In this document: positions 25,447 to 34,534 of the stretch, one piece after another | Numbering within the stretch: position 1 is the first letter of the stretch | Layout: every line of letters starts with the position of its first letter | Program-made: the position numbers and the translations under genes | Notes under the pieces: generated by a model | Databases searched by the model: none | What the model saw: the letters and a program-made list of their open reading frames with translations, nothing else | Told to the model about the DNA's origin: nothing | Source: Candidatus Rickettsiella viridis | Lineage (GTDB): Bacteria > Pseudomonadota > Gammaproteobacteria > Diplorickettsiales > Diplorickettsiaceae | Direction: 5' to 3' | Length of the DNA stretch: 64,000 bases | Assembly (NCBI RefSeq): GCF_003966755.1 | Contig: NZ_AP018005.1 | Span: 806,001 to 870,000 of the forward strand

Positions 25447-26751
25447 TTATGACATAAAAGGTGACCATGTCGGATCTTGCACATCACCTTGTGGCGTTGG
25501 TAAACGTAAATTTATTCGACCATCCACGGATACCATACCTAATATACTGCGGTTTCCCGGCTTTGATTCATAGAGCAGCATTTGACCATTTGGCGCAAAA
25601 CTAGGTGAGGCATCGTAACCAGAATGCGTCAATACTTGTAAGGTATTATCATCGTTTAAATCTTGTACCGCTATATTATACGATCCTTGTTCCTGATTGA
25701 GTACCACTATCGTTTTTCCATCATTAGCAAACGAAGCACGTGCATTATAGTTTCCATCATAAGTAACACGACGAACGTTACCCGAACGAAGATTAAGTTG
25801 ATAAATCTGTGGACCACCCCCTCTATCCGAGGTAAATAACAAGGATCGTCCATCTTTAGAAAAACTAGGTTCAGTGTCGATAGAAAGACCAAATGTCACT
25901 TGTCGTAATGTTTTATTGGCTAAATTCATTAAATAGATTTTTGGTACCGCCGAATCTTTTGATAAGGCTAATGCAAGCGTTTTATCATCCGGTGACCAGG
26001 CTGGCGCACCATTAATACCCGAATAACTGCTCACTAATTCACGCTCGCCGGTATTGACCTGTTGTATATAGACGCGTGGTAATACTTTTTCAAATGAAAC
26101 ATAAGCCAGGCGTCGGCCATCACATGACCAGGCTGGCGACATAATGGGCTGTTTAGAAATGAGTAAAGGTTTAGCGTTATAACCATCCATATCGGCTACT
26201 TGTAAACTGTAGCGCCGATTGTGGCTATTTTTATCGGTAACTAAGATATAAGCGATACGTGTTGAAAAAATACCTTTAAGACCTATTAATTTTTCATAGA
26301 TAAGATCACTGATATGATGTGATAAACGGCGCAATTGTGCTTCATTGGCGGTAAACTCCTGTTGAATCAAGGCTTGGCTTTGTCCTTGAGCAACGTTAAC
26401 GAGAGAAAACCGGACTCGATATTGCCCTTTACTGATCATCTGAATCTGTCCTACCACCACATCGTCAAACTTTTTATTACGCCAATAAGACGCAGAAACT
26501 TGGCTTAAGGTATAAGGTAAACTGCCGCTTTGTGGTGTAGCGACTTTAAATTGGCCGCTGTTACTTAAATCATTTTTTATAATCGCGCTAACATCGTTGT
26601 TTTCAGCTAAATTGTCTGATCCTGAAAAAGGCACTATCGCAATAGGTAGTTGATTAGAAACCCCTTGCGTCAATTCTAAATTAAGTGCGGCACGTGCGGG
26701 TGAAACCCATAAGTTGATTAGCAGTAAAATAATAATGTGTTGAATTCTCAC
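25447..26751 (-). CDS. tolB: Tol-Pal system protein TolB
   Basis: Periplasmic beta-propeller protein that binds Pal. The 434-aa product has a signal peptide (IIILLLINLWVSPARA), an N-terminal alpha/beta domain, and WD40-like propeller blades with PAWSCDGRRLAYVSFE, PAWSPDDKTLALALS, PSFSKDGRSLLFTSDRGG and PSFAPNGQMLLYES. Length equals the family (about 430). It is followed by pal and cpoB. Its usual partner tolA is 4.4 kb upstream, split off by two accessory genes. Confidence 0.96.
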   Translation of the reverse strand: MRIQHIIILLLINLWVSPARAALNLELTQGVSNQLPIAIVPFSGSDNLAENNDVSAIIKNDLSNSGQFKVATPQSGSLPYTLSQVSASYWRNKKFDDVVVGQIQMISKGQYRVRFSLVNVAQGQSQALIQQEFTANEAQLRRLSHHISDLIYEKLIGLKGIFSTRIAYILVTDKNSHNRRYSLQVADMDGYNAKPLLISKQPIMSPAWSCDGRRLAYVSFEKVLPRVYIQQVNTGERELVSSYSGINGAPAWSPDDKTLALALSKDSAVPKIYLMNLANKTLRQVTFGLSIDTEPSFSKDGRSLLFTSDRGGGPQIYQLNLRSGNVRRVTYDGNYNARASFANDGKTIVVLNQEQGSYNIAVQDLNDDNTLQVLTHSGYDASPSFAPNGQMLLYESKPGNRSILGMVSVDGRINLRLPTPQGDVQDPTWSPFMS

Positions 26752-26760
26752 ATCAATCCT

Positions 26761-28086
26761 CTAATATTTTTGTTGGCAATGTGTCTCTTTAATACCGAAA
26801 GCAACCAATACGGCTAGTAAAAGACTGCTTAATAAGACGAGTAATGCCCAGTGAAAATCAGTAGTAGAATAAACAGGTAATCCATTCTCGATTAATCCAC
26901 TCCAGTTTTTCTGTAATAACCATCCAATTAACGGCTGAAATCCTGCACCGATTAATACTGAAGCCATATTAGAAAAAGCCACTGAGGTACCCGATACCGC
27001 ATGTGAATTAATTTCAGCCGCGACGGCATAGGCCGTTGCAACCCCGGTATTGGCTAAGCCATACAGAAATAATAAGCTAAATAAAAGCGGTAACGGTAAA
27101 TGTGCTACCATTAATACCACGCTCGCAATCAAAAAGCTTAAACAGGCCGAGAGTATCAAAATTATTTTTCGACGTTTTATTCGATCAGAAATCCACCCGG
27201 TTAAAGGTCCGCCGATTGCCCAGCCAATAAAGATCAATCCAATTGCCATAGCGGCTATTTCATTACTTAAGTGGTAAGCCTGACGAAAAAATTTAACGCC
27301 CCATAGTTCAGCTAATGCTGCCGTGGGCGCATAAAGAAGGCCCGCAAATAAAGCATTCCACCAGCTTTGTGGATTCTTTAAAACCTCAATTAAGCCTGAC
27401 CAGGGGGAATGCAATAAGTTTTTTTTAGTGGGTGTAATGGTATGAGAAGTTGGTCGATCGCGTACCACGATGGCAATAACAATAGCTAATACCAGCATAA
27501 TGCTCGCAATTAAAAACAAAGTAATGCGCCAGCCAAAATGAGCCACTAAATAAGCCATCGGCATTTGTCCGATAGCGGCCCCTAACATCCCTATTGCCTG
27601 TGTTAAACCCGCCAGCAAACCAAATTGATGCGCCGGAAACCAGACTGACGCGACTTTTAGTGCGCTGACAAAAGCAAAAGCTGCACCAAAGCCCATCATT
27701 AAACGTGCAAGGGCTGCCACATGTATATGAGTACTAAAAGAAAAAATAAAACAACCCGCGGCACAAACTAAAATCATGCTGGTTAATAACCAACGCAAAC
27801 TAAAGCGATCGATTAATATCCCTACCGGTATTTGCATACCCACATAAGCATAATAAAAAAAAGCCGATAAACTCCCTAAGGCTAATGCTTGTACTTTAAA
27901 ATCTCGCATCAGCGAATCGATCATAACGCCCGGCGCCACCCGGGCAAAATATTCTATAAAAAAAGCGCCCGCCGCTAGCCCCCAAATTAACCAAGGATAG
28001 GAAGGCGATTGCAAACACTTTGCTATGCGCTTCGCACTAGAATTTTCGGCTATGTTCCTGCTCAATGCGCCATCCTCATGTATCAT
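26761..28086 (-). CDS. Major facilitator transporter with repeat-derived N-terminus
   Basis: 441-aa inner-membrane protein with about 12 spans. The N-half carries MQIPVGILIDRFSLRW (the MFS motif between spans 2 and 3) and the C-half ending spans close at AVLVAFGIKE. The central loop (RDRPTSHTITPTKK) is cytoplasmic. The first 20 residues (MIHEDGALSRNIAENSSAKR) come from the mobile repeat at 28028-28145, which also supplies GGAG before the ATG; the family-like part begins near SYPWLIWGLAAGAFF. It lies 9 bp upstream of tolB on the same strand, so it could drive or disturb tolB expression. The substrate is unknown. Confidence 0.85.
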   Translation of the reverse strand: MIHEDGALSRNIAENSSAKRIAKCLQSPSYPWLIWGLAAGAFFIEYFARVAPGVMIDSLMRDFKVQALALGSLSAFFYYAYVGMQIPVGILIDRFSLRWLLTSMILVCAAGCFIFSFSTHIHVAALARLMMGFGAAFAFVSALKVASVWFPAHQFGLLAGLTQAIGMLGAAIGQMPMAYLVAHFGWRITLFLIASIMLVLAIVIAIVVRDRPTSHTITPTKKNLLHSPWSGLIEVLKNPQSWWNALFAGLLYAPTAALAELWGVKFFRQAYHLSNEIAAMAIGLIFIGWAIGGPLTGWISDRIKRRKIILILSACLSFLIASVVLMVAHLPLPLLFSLLFLYGLANTGVATAYAVAAEINSHAVSGTSVAFSNMASVLIGAGFQPLIGWLLQKNWSGLIENGLPVYSTTDFHWALLVLLSSLLLAVLVAFGIKETHCQQKY

Positions 28087-28145
28087 ATATACACTCCGGT
28101 TGCTTCATTTTCGTGGCGCCTTGCCGAAAATCCCATTGCTGTGAA
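28028..28145 (-). mobile_element. MITE-like coding repeat, copy supplying the MFS start
   Basis: Same element as at 13461 and 62193. On the - strand: CAGCAAT, GGGATTTTCGGCAAGGCGCC, GAAGCAACCGGAGTGTATAT, ATG, then the peptide MIHED-LS-N-AENSSAK reading into the transporter. The outer TACTC at its downstream end has decayed. The internal GGAG-N7-ATG is retained and used. Confidence 0.78.
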
Positions 28146-28262
28146 TCTATTAAGACGAGATTGGACATTTTATAATCATATCATTTTTAAACACAAAAAT
28201 ATCCGTATACTCATTGATAAGCAATATATTAAAGAGAGACTAAATTTTTGTCTATCGATTTG

Positions 28263-28598
28263 TCAAGAATGAAAACAACGCTGTGGTACATGTATCGATG
28301 GTGATGCATGGCTATTAGAATAGCTTTCTGATAGCTTGCCTCTCAATAACCCTTTTGGCAGAAATCGCTGCTGCTTTGATTTTAATTTCTGGAATGTTAT
28401 ACCTAGTAGCTCACTTTTCAAGAATATTGTTTCTAAATATTTTCTTTCTAAAAGTTTTCGTTCTAACGAAGTTTGCTCTAAGCCGTTTAAGAAGTCTTCT
28501 TCTATGTTTTCTAATGCATCGAGCTTCCATTCTAATATCTCGACTTCCCTTTCTTTTCTTGCTGCATGTTTTACTCTATAGGATTTTTGTCTAAACAA
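28263..28598 (-). CDS. Possible displaced C-terminal tail of the pentapeptide protein
   Basis: A 111-codon frame overlapping the last 28 bp of the 838-aa gene in another phase, starting only at a TTG. Residues about 38-70 have leucine every fifth position (EQTSL-ERKLL-ERKYL-ETIFL-KSELL), the same periodicity as pentapeptide repeats. That, with the lack of any ATG, suggests it is the old C-terminus of the upstream gene cut off by a frameshift. It could also be a separate small coupled ORF, or noise. Confidence 0.35.
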   Translation of the reverse strand: MFRQKSYRVKHAARKEREVEILEWKLDALENIEEDFLNGLEQTSLERKLLERKYLETIFLKSELLGITFQKLKSKQQRFLPKGLLRGKLSESYSNSHASPSIHVPQRCFHS

Positions 28599-31087
28599 GG
28601 AAAATTACGTTTCTTACAACAGAAGAAATGTGGACTATTATTAGAAGAGTTCATTACCCTAGAGAAAAATTTTAGCGAGTCTCGTGGAAAAGTTAATTCA
28701 CTGCGCCAGTTACTCGCCAAGCGAACCTTAGAAAAATTGCTTATCCCTTGTTTACATAAGAGATATAGCTGCGAAGCAGATAAAGTAATGTTCGTTATAA
28801 TAGACTTTGTTAGTTGTACAGATACTAACTCTGACGTTGAAAAATCAACCTCACTTAAATGCGCCCTATTAAAATCTATACCCAACATTTCACTGCTATC
28901 AAAACTAACTCCATTTAATTGCGTACCCTCAAAGAGAGTATCGATCAATTCACCTCTCCTCAAGTGAACATATGATAGTTTAGCTTCCTTTAAATAAGCG
29001 GATATGATCTCAGTATTAACAAAATTGACATGCTTTAAATTAGCCGCATTAAAAACAACTCGAATTAAACTGGAATTCAGAATATCTGTATCTTTTACAT
29101 TCGCTCCTATCGCGTTAACAGCCGATAGATAAGCTCTCTCAAATGTACACTTTGAAAACTTAGCATAACTAAAATTAGTATCTGATATGCGAGTATCGAT
29201 AAATATCACCCCTTGTAAATTTGCATGCAGAAAAAGACAGTTTGAAATAGCTTCATAAAATTCGACATTCGATAAGATAGTGTTTGAGAAATCTATATTG
29301 TCTAAATAGCTGGCTCTTTCTACCGTGTCGTAACGTATATCTCTTTTTTTAAACCGAATACCACTAAAATCCCGAAAACCAGCCTTTATTATCCTACGGA
29401 TAAACCAGTTAATCATGGATAAAACTTTATTATGATTGAGGTCTTCTACCTGCTGGAGAATATCATCCAATATCGAATAAACCAGTTTAGAATAATGACT
29501 TATAAAAAACTCTTTGCCTTGGCTTGATAAACCCGTGAATAGCGTATAAAAATCAATGAAGCTTATAGATTCATCTAATTTATCGACTAGAATTGAAGGT
29601 ATATCAAAGCCAATAATAGCTAGTTTTTCTAGTATGTTTAAATGAAGAGATTCAGGTAAGTATTTAAAAAATAAAATAAGATCTTGTATGTTCTGCAGAA
29701 GATCATTTAAATTTTTAGGATCAGAAAAAATATGGCTGTTTAACCACTCAACCCCCTCTTCGGTTGTAAGAACATCAAGAAGGGCTTCGCGCCTATCCTC
29801 TCTCTTCACCCAACTTAAAGCAATATTATTGGGATAAATTCTAAATAATGTTATATTTAAGGTTGGATTTACTGGCGCTTGATAGGCACCTAAAATAACC
29901 TTAAACCAATCAAGCAAAGGATTATTTGATTTTATAGGAGTAAACTCTAACCACTTGCTATCTAGCAAACGCTCGGCAATGGTAATCATAAAATCATCTA
30001 CTGTTTTTAAGCCCCCCTCTTCAGTGAAAATTTCAGCCCAACTAAATTCAGCATCGTTACCTAATTTGATTAATTGACTCTCTATAAAAGTTTGTAGTGC
30101 CTGATAATCACCTAAATAAGTCGAACAGGACTCATAAAGTCGATAACTCATGAATCTAACTAAATTAGTTGCATTGAACCGCCGTTCAAACTCATGAAAA
30201 TATTGAACGTAAAGGCTATCTTCTTGCCCAGGTTTCTTAAATTTGCTGAACTCAAGCGTATAAATAAACTCATCAACATAAGGATCATTAGGCAGATCTA
30301 AAAAATAGAGCCTTAAATCAAATTTAAGCCGTTCACAGAGATAATTTACCGCATGGATTTCGTAATTTGCGATTGAACGGCCTGTATAGGCACAAAGAAC
30401 TGCACTGTAAGATCGGGAATCGTGCAAGCTATTGCTTAGCGCTACTTCTCTGGCCATTATCACTATAAATGATTTTATTAAATCAATCGGTAAAAAATGG
30501 TCATTGCTTCTTAATTTTTCTGCTGCATCAGAGAGATTTGTCAAACAAGCCGCTACACAACGATTAAAGTTATTTTCATCTAATAGTAAAACAATCACTT
30601 CTTTTCGAAATTCTAAGCTAATGCTTTCGTCTCTTATTAAAGCAGCAATGATTTCAAGGTTTTTTTTACCTTCGCTATAAAGGTAAGTTCTATACCAAGA
30701 AAATGCCTCGCCTTGTAAGCGATGTAAAAAATTTGTTAGTACGGAACTCGCTGTAGACTGGCTGGCATCTTGCTGCCATTTGAATACAATTTTTTTTTCT
30801 AGGGCCCAGTCATTAATGTAGTCAATACATATTTTTAATTCTGTGATTAAAATATTAAATTCTTCTGAATGAATAAAATGATCTATCGCTTCAGGATCAT
30901 TCAACCGCTCGTTATAATAAATAGGTGAACGCTGATCATAACCATAAACATTTTTAATTCTTACATCGATATCAATACAATGCGCGTTATTCTCAGGATA
31001 ATCGTTAAATGACAGCAATTTCTTTGATAGTAAGTGGTTTGGAAAGGAAAAAGGCTCAGCATGTTCCTTAGGTAATTTGCGAACCAT
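28571..31087 (-). CDS. Large pentapeptide-repeat protein, effector-like
   Basis: 838-aa protein with AAGGAG upstream of its ATG. Residues 1 to about 610 are helical and not recognised. From about 615 to 790 the chain turns into pentapeptide-repeat quadrilateral beta-helix (FSNTILSNVEFYEAISNCLF, LHANLQGVIFIDTRISDTNF, AANLKHVNFVNTEIISAYL, AHLSEVDFSTSELVSVQL). No signal peptide or membrane span. Such combinations are frequent among Legionella-type effectors, but no function can be assigned. It lies between tolA and the MFS gene, interrupting the Tol cluster. The end may be frameshifted (see 28263-28598). Confidence 0.75.
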   Translation of the reverse strand: MVRKLPKEHAEPFSFPNHLLSKKLLSFNDYPENNAHCIDIDVRIKNVYGYDQRSPIYYNERLNDPEAIDHFIHSEEFNILITELKICIDYINDWALEKKIVFKWQQDASQSTASSVLTNFLHRLQGEAFSWYRTYLYSEGKKNLEIIAALIRDESISLEFRKEVIVLLLDENNFNRCVAACLTNLSDAAEKLRSNDHFLPIDLIKSFIVIMAREVALSNSLHDSRSYSAVLCAYTGRSIANYEIHAVNYLCERLKFDLRLYFLDLPNDPYVDEFIYTLEFSKFKKPGQEDSLYVQYFHEFERRFNATNLVRFMSYRLYESCSTYLGDYQALQTFIESQLIKLGNDAEFSWAEIFTEEGGLKTVDDFMITIAERLLDSKWLEFTPIKSNNPLLDWFKVILGAYQAPVNPTLNITLFRIYPNNIALSWVKREDRREALLDVLTTEEGVEWLNSHIFSDPKNLNDLLQNIQDLILFFKYLPESLHLNILEKLAIIGFDIPSILVDKLDESISFIDFYTLFTGLSSQGKEFFISHYSKLVYSILDDILQQVEDLNHNKVLSMINWFIRRIIKAGFRDFSGIRFKKRDIRYDTVERASYLDNIDFSNTILSNVEFYEAISNCLFLHANLQGVIFIDTRISDTNFSYAKFSKCTFERAYLSAVNAIGANVKDTDILNSSLIRVVFNAANLKHVNFVNTEIISAYLKEAKLSYVHLRRGELIDTLFEGTQLNGVSFDSSEMLGIDFNRAHLSEVDFSTSELVSVQLTKSIITNITLSASQLYLLCKQGISNFSKVRLASNWRSELTFPRDSLKFFSRVMNSSNNSPHFFCCKKRNFPCLDKNPIE

Positions 31088-31158
31088 AATAATGATTCTC
31101 CTTGAAATAGATACATAAGGATACCAAGAAATGAGGCGTGATAAAAAGAGTTAAATAG

Positions 31159-31995
31159 CTAAGAAATTAAACCTTCTGGTCTTACAGTGAGATTAATTTG
31201 CCTAAAGCTATTAAACAAACCACTCTCTTTAGGAACAGGTAATGGTGATGCTTTATAAATAGCCGTCTGTACCGAACGATCTAAAACAGCGTTACCACTA
31301 CCTTTTATAATCACCACTTCTAATACCATACCACCGGGCGCAAGTTGTACCACTAATCTGGTTTCTAAGTGCTTATCCACATCAGGGGGAATAATCCATT
31401 GCTGTGCAATAGATTGCAAAATTAAATGTCTATATTTTGTAGTCGCTGCTGCATTACGCGTTGCCATTTGGTTTTTCTGTAGGGTACTACTGACTTCTTG
31501 TTGTAATAACTGCTGTACATTTTTTTGTGCTATTTGTAGAGATTTAAGCGATAAAGGATGGTTAGCATTTTTTTCTTTTTTTACTAACTTATGTTGTGTT
31601 AATGGAGTGGCTGTTTTTTCTGGCGTAGTTATCGTTGTTTTTAAGCGGGGTTTAAGCTGCGCTGGCGTTGGATTGACTTGCTTTTTAACTATTTTTTTCT
31701 CTTTAACCGCTAACGTTAGAGGACTTTTTTCGATTAGTGCAGGCTTTATAAGCACAGGCGCTGTTTTAACAGGTATTTTAATTTTTTCTTCGGCAGCAGG
31801 AACAGGCGGCGACAATGGAATAGTCTCCATCGCTGTCGCATGAATAATCGCTAAAGGCACTGCAGCACTCAACAATAAGGGCTTAGGACAACGCAGTGTT
31901 AAAAATAAAGCTGAAAACAATACAATATGGAATAAGGTGGCAAGTAATAAAGTAAAACGATAATCTTCTTTACAATTGACAGAATAAGATTTCAT
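31159..31995 (-). CDS. tolA: Tol system protein TolA
   Basis: Links the inner-membrane TolQR motor to TolB/Pal. The 278-aa product has one N-terminal membrane span (LLLATLFHIVLFSALFLTL), a Lys/Pro/Ala-rich periplasmic arm, and the C-terminal TonB/TolA domain (WIIPPDVDKHLETRLVVQLA ... VIIKGSGNAVLDRSVQTAIY). It is shorter than E. coli TolA (421), mainly in the arm. It follows tolR by 3 bp. tolB is displaced to 26751. Confidence 0.92.
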   Translation of the reverse strand: MKSYSVNCKEDYRFTLLLATLFHIVLFSALFLTLRCPKPLLLSAAVPLAIIHATAMETIPLSPPVPAAEEKIKIPVKTAPVLIKPALIEKSPLTLAVKEKKIVKKQVNPTPAQLKPRLKTTITTPEKTATPLTQHKLVKKEKNANHPLSLKSLQIAQKNVQQLLQQEVSSTLQKNQMATRNAAATTKYRHLILQSIAQQWIIPPDVDKHLETRLVVQLAPGGMVLEVVIIKGSGNAVLDRSVQTAIYKASPLPVPKESGLFNSFRQINLTVRPEGLIS

Positions 31996-31998
31996 AGC

Positions 31999-32454
31999 TC
32001 AAGCAGCCAATTTATGAGGGGACTCCGTTATTAATCCAATATTAATAGCACCCGCCTTCTGTAATAAAACCATGGCGCCTACCACTTTCCCATAGTTGAC
32101 GTTCCTATCTCCCTTAACAAAAACTTGACGCACTTGATTTTTTTGCTGAGCTAATTCTAATTGTTGCCTGACTTCTTGGCTAAGTTGTACCTCATCAAGC
32201 GCTACTTCAGGATGCACGCTGGTATTTAAATAAAAATGACCTTCACCATCGACTGAAACAATGATAGGTTCTTGTGATTGTGAGATTGTCTGAGCTTGTG
32301 CTTTGGGCAAATTAACTTTGATGCCCTGAGACAATAAAGGCGTTGTTACCATAAAAATAACCAGCAATACCAACATGACATCAATATAGGGGACCACATT
32401 AATCTCTGAGAGTGGACCTTTATGGCGTTGATGCCGAGATTTATTATGAAACAT
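31999..32454 (-). CDS. tolR: Tol system protein TolR
   Basis: Proton-driven motor subunit. 151 aa from the ATG at 32452-32454 (MFHNKSRHQRHKGPLSEINV), which overlaps the tolQ end by 11 bp; an ATG four codons earlier is possible. The single span PYIDVMLVLLVIFMVTTPLL contains the proton-path aspartate. A periplasmic ExbD/TolR domain follows (QVFVKGDRNVNYGKVVGAMV). The frame continues to 32604 only as a shadow of tolQ. Confidence 0.95.
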   Translation of the reverse strand: MFHNKSRHQRHKGPLSEINVVPYIDVMLVLLVIFMVTTPLLSQGIKVNLPKAQAQTISQSQEPIIVSVDGEGHFYLNTSVHPEVALDEVQLSQEVRQQLELAQQKNQVRQVFVKGDRNVNYGKVVGAMVLLQKAGAINIGLITESPHKLAA

Positions 32455-33139
32455 GATGACTACCATGAATCTGTCTATGGAGAATATTTGAGAACTCTTC
32501 TTGGAAAGTATGGTACTGATGGAGTAAATGCTGAATTTGACTGGCATAGCGGTTATAAAAAATAACCGCTGGAATCGCCACAAATAAACCCATGGCTGTC
32601 GCAATTAAGGCTTCAGAAATACCGGGTGCAACCATGGCAATTGTTGACGCTTGTTGCGAAGCCGATAACGCTTGAAAGGAGGTCATAATCCCCCATACCG
32701 TTCCAAATAATCCGATATAAGGGCTGGTAGAACCTAAGGTTGCTAAAAAATCGAGATGCTTTTCTAAGCGTTGGTGTTGCTGCGCGTAAGCAATACGCAT
32801 GGCACGCTGAACTCCTTCCATAATGATGACCGGTTTATCGCCTACTTGTTTGTGTAAGCGCACAAATTCACGAAAGCCCGCATGAAAGATATGTGCCAAG
32901 CCTTCGTGTTCATCGGCGACGCGACTTAACTCAGTATAAAGTTTACTCAAGTCCAAACCTGACCAAAATTTTTCTTCAAATTCAGCCAGCACCGTTTTTG
33001 TGCGTCGTAGAAAAAAACCCCGATGTAGAATAATTGACCATGATAAAATTGATGCTAAAAGCAGCAATAGCATCACCAATTTTACAACAAAGCTTGCTTG
33101 TAAAAAGTAACTCCAGAAAGTTGGATCAGCGATTGGCAT
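32444..33139 (-). CDS. tolQ: Tol system protein TolQ
   Basis: 231-aa inner-membrane motor protein with three spans (about residues 13-35, 135-160 and 165-195: SPYIGLFGTVWGIMTSFQAL and GISEALIATAMGLFVAIPAV are the TolQ/ExbB signatures). E. coli TolQ is 230 aa. It leads tolQRA and is preceded by ruvB as in most gammaproteobacteria, with a family-1 repeat in between. Confidence 0.96.
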   Translation of the reverse strand: MPIADPTFWSYFLQASFVVKLVMLLLLLASILSWSIILHRGFFLRRTKTVLAEFEEKFWSGLDLSKLYTELSRVADEHEGLAHIFHAGFREFVRLHKQVGDKPVIIMEGVQRAMRIAYAQQHQRLEKHLDFLATLGSTSPYIGLFGTVWGIMTSFQALSASQQASTIAMVAPGISEALIATAMGLFVAIPAVIFYNRYASQIQHLLHQYHTFQEEFSNILHRQIHGSHHVS

Positions 33140-33187
33140 TCATATCCCCTTTATTTATGCATCAATTATTATAATAACAGCAACCAT

Positions 33188-33272
33188 CGTCATGGCGAGC
33201 GAACGTTAGTGAGCGTGGCCAGCCAACACTTTTTTCTTGGATTGCCGCGCGCTTACAGCGCTCGCAATGACG
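33188..33272. repeat. Palindromic intergenic repeat, family 1
   Basis: CGTCATGGCGAGCG at one end and CGCTCGCAATGACG at the other, with GTGGCCAGCC and GGATTGCCGCGCGC inside. It occupies the ruvB-tolQ gap. Confidence 0.85.
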
Positions 33273-33279
33273 TCGTATC

Positions 33280-34335
33280 TCACTTAATCTTATCAGAAAA
33301 ATCAAAAAGAGGTTGTTTATCGGCATTCAGATGCGCAGGAAAAGAAAGACCGAAGTGCAAATAGGTCTGTTTAGTAGCAATGCGACCCCGTGATGTACGC
33401 ATCATAAAGCCTTGTTGAATTAAATACGGTTCAATCACTTCTTCGATCGTATCGCGCTCCTCACCAATAGCTGCCGCTAAACTATCTAAACCAACCGGAC
33501 CACCATCGAATTTTTCGATAAGACTGAGTAATAATTTACGATCCTGTTGATCAAAACCTTGCCGATCAACCTCCAACAAATCTAATGCTTGGGCCGCCAG
33601 TGACCCATCAATATGCCCATCGGCTTTCACTTCTGCAAAATCCCTAACCCGTCGCAATAAACGGTTAGCAATACGCGGCGTACCCCTAGCACGCTTAGCA
33701 ATTTCCATCGCACCGCTGGGATCAATTTTTACGTTCAAAATACGAGCAGAACGGATCACAATACGACTTAAATCTTCCACATTATAAAATTCAAGTCGCT
33801 GCACAATACCAAAACGATCACGCAACGGAGAGGTCAATAACCCCGCACGCGTTGTCGCGCCAATTAAAGTAAATGGTGGTAAATCTAATTTAATAGAGCG
33901 CGCCGCCGGACCCTCGCCTATCATGATATCTAATTGGTAGTCTTCTAAGGCGGGATATAATATTTCTTCAATAACCGGACTTAAACGATGTATTTCATCA
34001 ATAAATAAAACTTCTCGGCCTTCTAGGTGTGTCAGCAATGCTGCTAAATCGCCCGCCTTTTCTAAAATAGGACCCGAGGTTTGTTTCAGCGATACGTTCA
34101 TTTCATTGGCAATAATATGTGCCAAGGTTGTTTTCCCCAATCCCGGCGGCCCCACGATGAGTACATGATCCAGTGCTTCATTGCGTGCGCGTGCGGCCTG
34201 AATAAAAAGGCTCATTTGCTCAGAAACAGAAGACTGTCCTAAATAATCAGCCAGCGTTAACGGACGTATACGTGGCATCAGCTTATCGTCTTCAGATAAT
34301 TTTTTAGCACTAATCAGTCGATCAGATAACAACAT
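33280..34335 (-). CDS. ruvB: Holliday junction helicase motor RuvB
   Basis: Hexameric AAA+ motor that drives branch migration with RuvA. The 351-aa product has Walker [12 protein letters not shown], Walker [11 protein letters not shown], sensor [19 protein letters not shown], arginine-finger region and the winged-helix C-domain ([18 protein letters not shown]). The first 20 residues are a little longer than in E. coli (336). Normally it follows ruvA directly; here a broken ankyrin gene of about 1.2 kb lies between. Confidence 0.97.
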   Translation of the reverse strand: MLLSDRLISAKKLSEDDKLMPRIRPLTLADYLGQSSVSEQMSLFIQAARARNEALDHVLIVGPPGLGKTTLAHIIANEMNVSLKQTSGPILEKAGDLAALLTHLEGREVLFIDEIHRLSPVIEEILYPALEDYQLDIMIGEGPAARSIKLDLPPFTLIGATTRAGLLTSPLRDRFGIVQRLEFYNVEDLSRIVIRSARILNVKIDPSGAMEIAKRARGTPRIANRLLRRVRDFAEVKADGHIDGSLAAQALDLLEVDRQGFDQQDRKLLLSLIEKFDGGPVGLDSLAAAIGEERDTIEEVIEPYLIQQGFMMRTSRGRIATKQTYLHFGLSFPAHLNADKQPLFDFSDKIK

Positions 34336-34534
34336 AGCGTCAAGGTATATTAAGAATAACTATGCTTAGTATATACCCATTTCGCTTAAAGAGTTGGTAT
34401 CTCCAATTCAAATGACTTCTTTATTGCGTTATTAAATAGTAGCGCCTCTTCTAAAGCTTGCCGCTTCAGCATATAGAAATTTTCACTCTGCTGTATAGGC
34501 ATTTAGGCTTCAACAGGATGGATTAAATCGTCGA

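Noticed and set aside
28336..28594. Two + strand frames opposite the 28263-28598 frame
   Set aside because: Hydrophobic or Phe-rich mirror translations of a Leu/Lys/Glu-rich strand; no start signals.
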